Origin: CAVWDI01 sp046259385
GTDB taxonomy: Bacteria; Chloroflexota; Anaerolineae; Anaerolineales; UBA4823
Direction of reading: 5' to 3'
DNA: 57,806 nucleotides
NCBI GenBank assembly: GCA_046259385.1
Contig: JBJYWI010000017.1
Coordinates: 1 to 57,806 of the forward strand
Shown here: positions 57,567 through 57,806 of the stretch, in pieces
How the letters are laid out: each line of letters opens with the position of its first letter
How positions within the stretch are numbered: position 1 is the first letter of the stretch
The notes under the pieces: model-generated
The model's input: only the letters and a program-made list of their open reading frames with translations
The model's database searches: none
Told to the model about the DNA's origin: nothing
Translations under genes and position numbers: made by a program

Positions 57567-57806
57567 ATGAAAAAAATCGAACTGTACGATACGACCCTGC
57601 GGGACGGAACGCAAAGGGAAGGCATTTCCCTTTCAGTCTACGACAAAATTAAAATCGCCCGGCAGTTGGACGAGTTTGGAGTGGATTATGTCGAGGGCGG
57701 TTGGCCCGGCTCCAATCCAAAAGATGCTGCATTTTTTGAAAAAGCGCAGGAATACGAGTGGCGCAACGTAAAAATTACCGCGTTTGGGTCGACATTAAAA
57801 AAGGGA
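57567..57806 (+). CDS. cimA: Citramalate synthase (partial, runs off window)
   Basis: The first 80 codons are present. KKIELYDTTLRDGTQREGIS and EFGVDYVEGGWPGSNPKD are typical of the CimA branch of the isopropylmalate synthase superfamily (GGWPGSNPKD distinguishes it from LeuA). CimA condenses pyruvate and acetyl-CoA to citramalate, which LeuCD can convert onward to 2-oxobutyrate for isoleucine. AAGGA precedes ATG 57567, nine bases after leuD. Confidence 0.93.
   Translation, partial: MKKIELYDTTLRDGTQREGISLSVYDKIKIARQLDEFGVDYVEGGWPGSNPKDAAFFEKAQEYEWRNVKITAFGSTLKKG

Noticed and set aside
1..57806. tRNA, rRNA, CRISPR arrays, transposases and phage genes
   Set aside because: No sequence with these features was seen. 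The intergenic regions read as remnants, promoters or hairpins. A covariance-model search would be needed to exclude small ncRNAs.

Overview
The window looks like a chromosomal fragment of an anaerobic or facultative bacterium of the Chloroflexota, most likely Anaerolineae. This is inferred from gene content: an MSMEG_4193-type phosphatase/DUF3090/SCO1664 cassette, Pro/Thr-rich lipoproteins, glutaconate-type CoA-transferase, dicluster ferredoxin, and citramalate plus isopropylmalate pathways. No rRNA or other decisive marker is present. G+C is close to 50% by eye. A run of exactly 100 N (1606-1705) shows this is a scaffold, probably from a draft or metagenome assembly. I see no tRNA, rRNA, CRISPR array, transposase or phage gene.

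Layout. 1-7.5 kb: an AlkC-like DNA glycosylase, a tandem-GNAT protein coupled to a zinc alcohol dehydrogenase, a divergent SHMT-like PLP enzyme, a ferredoxin coupled to a P-loop NTPase, and two broken genes (a GyrI-like domain and a nucleoside phosphorylase). 7.9-10.9 kb (+): a second zinc dehydrogenase with an operator-like dyad over its promoter, the GTPase YchF, and a DEDD-type exonuclease. 10.9-15.6 kb (-): a serine palmitoyltransferase-like enzyme next to a 3-ketodihydrosphingosine reductase-like SDR, which suggests de novo sphingoid base synthesis, then a VOC protein, galactokinase, a 60-aa membrane protein and a PNPOx-like flavoprotein. 15.6-21.7 kb (-): an operon-like run of pyrroline-5-carboxylate dehydrogenase, two CoA-transferase subunits, a CPBP protease and a lactate permease, behind a near-consensus promoter. 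21.7-27 kb (+): DUF429, a lipid kinase, a helicase-associated-domain protein, a ParB-fold SerK/SbnI-like serine kinase and a HAD hydrolase. 27-34.8 kb: a broken UbiA prenyltransferase, an HtrA protease lipoprotein preceded by three tandem hairpins, a hydrolase/transport group, and a broken WD40 gene. 34.8-38 kb (+): a SulP-STAS-rhodanese fusion coupled to a GlpX-type phosphatase. 38-48.2 kb: a DinB-like protein, a CPA2 antiporter, rarA, the three-gene cassette of unknown function, homoserine dehydrogenase, a CoA-binding protein, a lipoprotein and a PucR regulator.

48.2 kb to the end (+): a branched-chain amino-acid operon, ilvD-ilvB-ilvN-ilvC-leuA-orf88-leuC-leuD-cimA (cimA runs off the window). 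Before ilvD lies a 35-codon reading frame in which 16 of residues 2-20 are Leu, Ile or Val. It is followed by an intrinsic terminator and a competing antiterminator segment. This is the layout of a translation-coupled attenuator of the E. coli ilvL/leuL type and is the strongest regulatory finding in the window.

Four independent gene remnants (GyrI-like, nucleoside phosphorylase, UbiA, WD40) show ongoing gene decay among otherwise intact housekeeping genes. Other points of interest are the sphingolipid gene pair, the conserved three-gene cassette beside rarA, the SerK-like kinase, and an unrecognised 88-aa protein between leuA and leuC.
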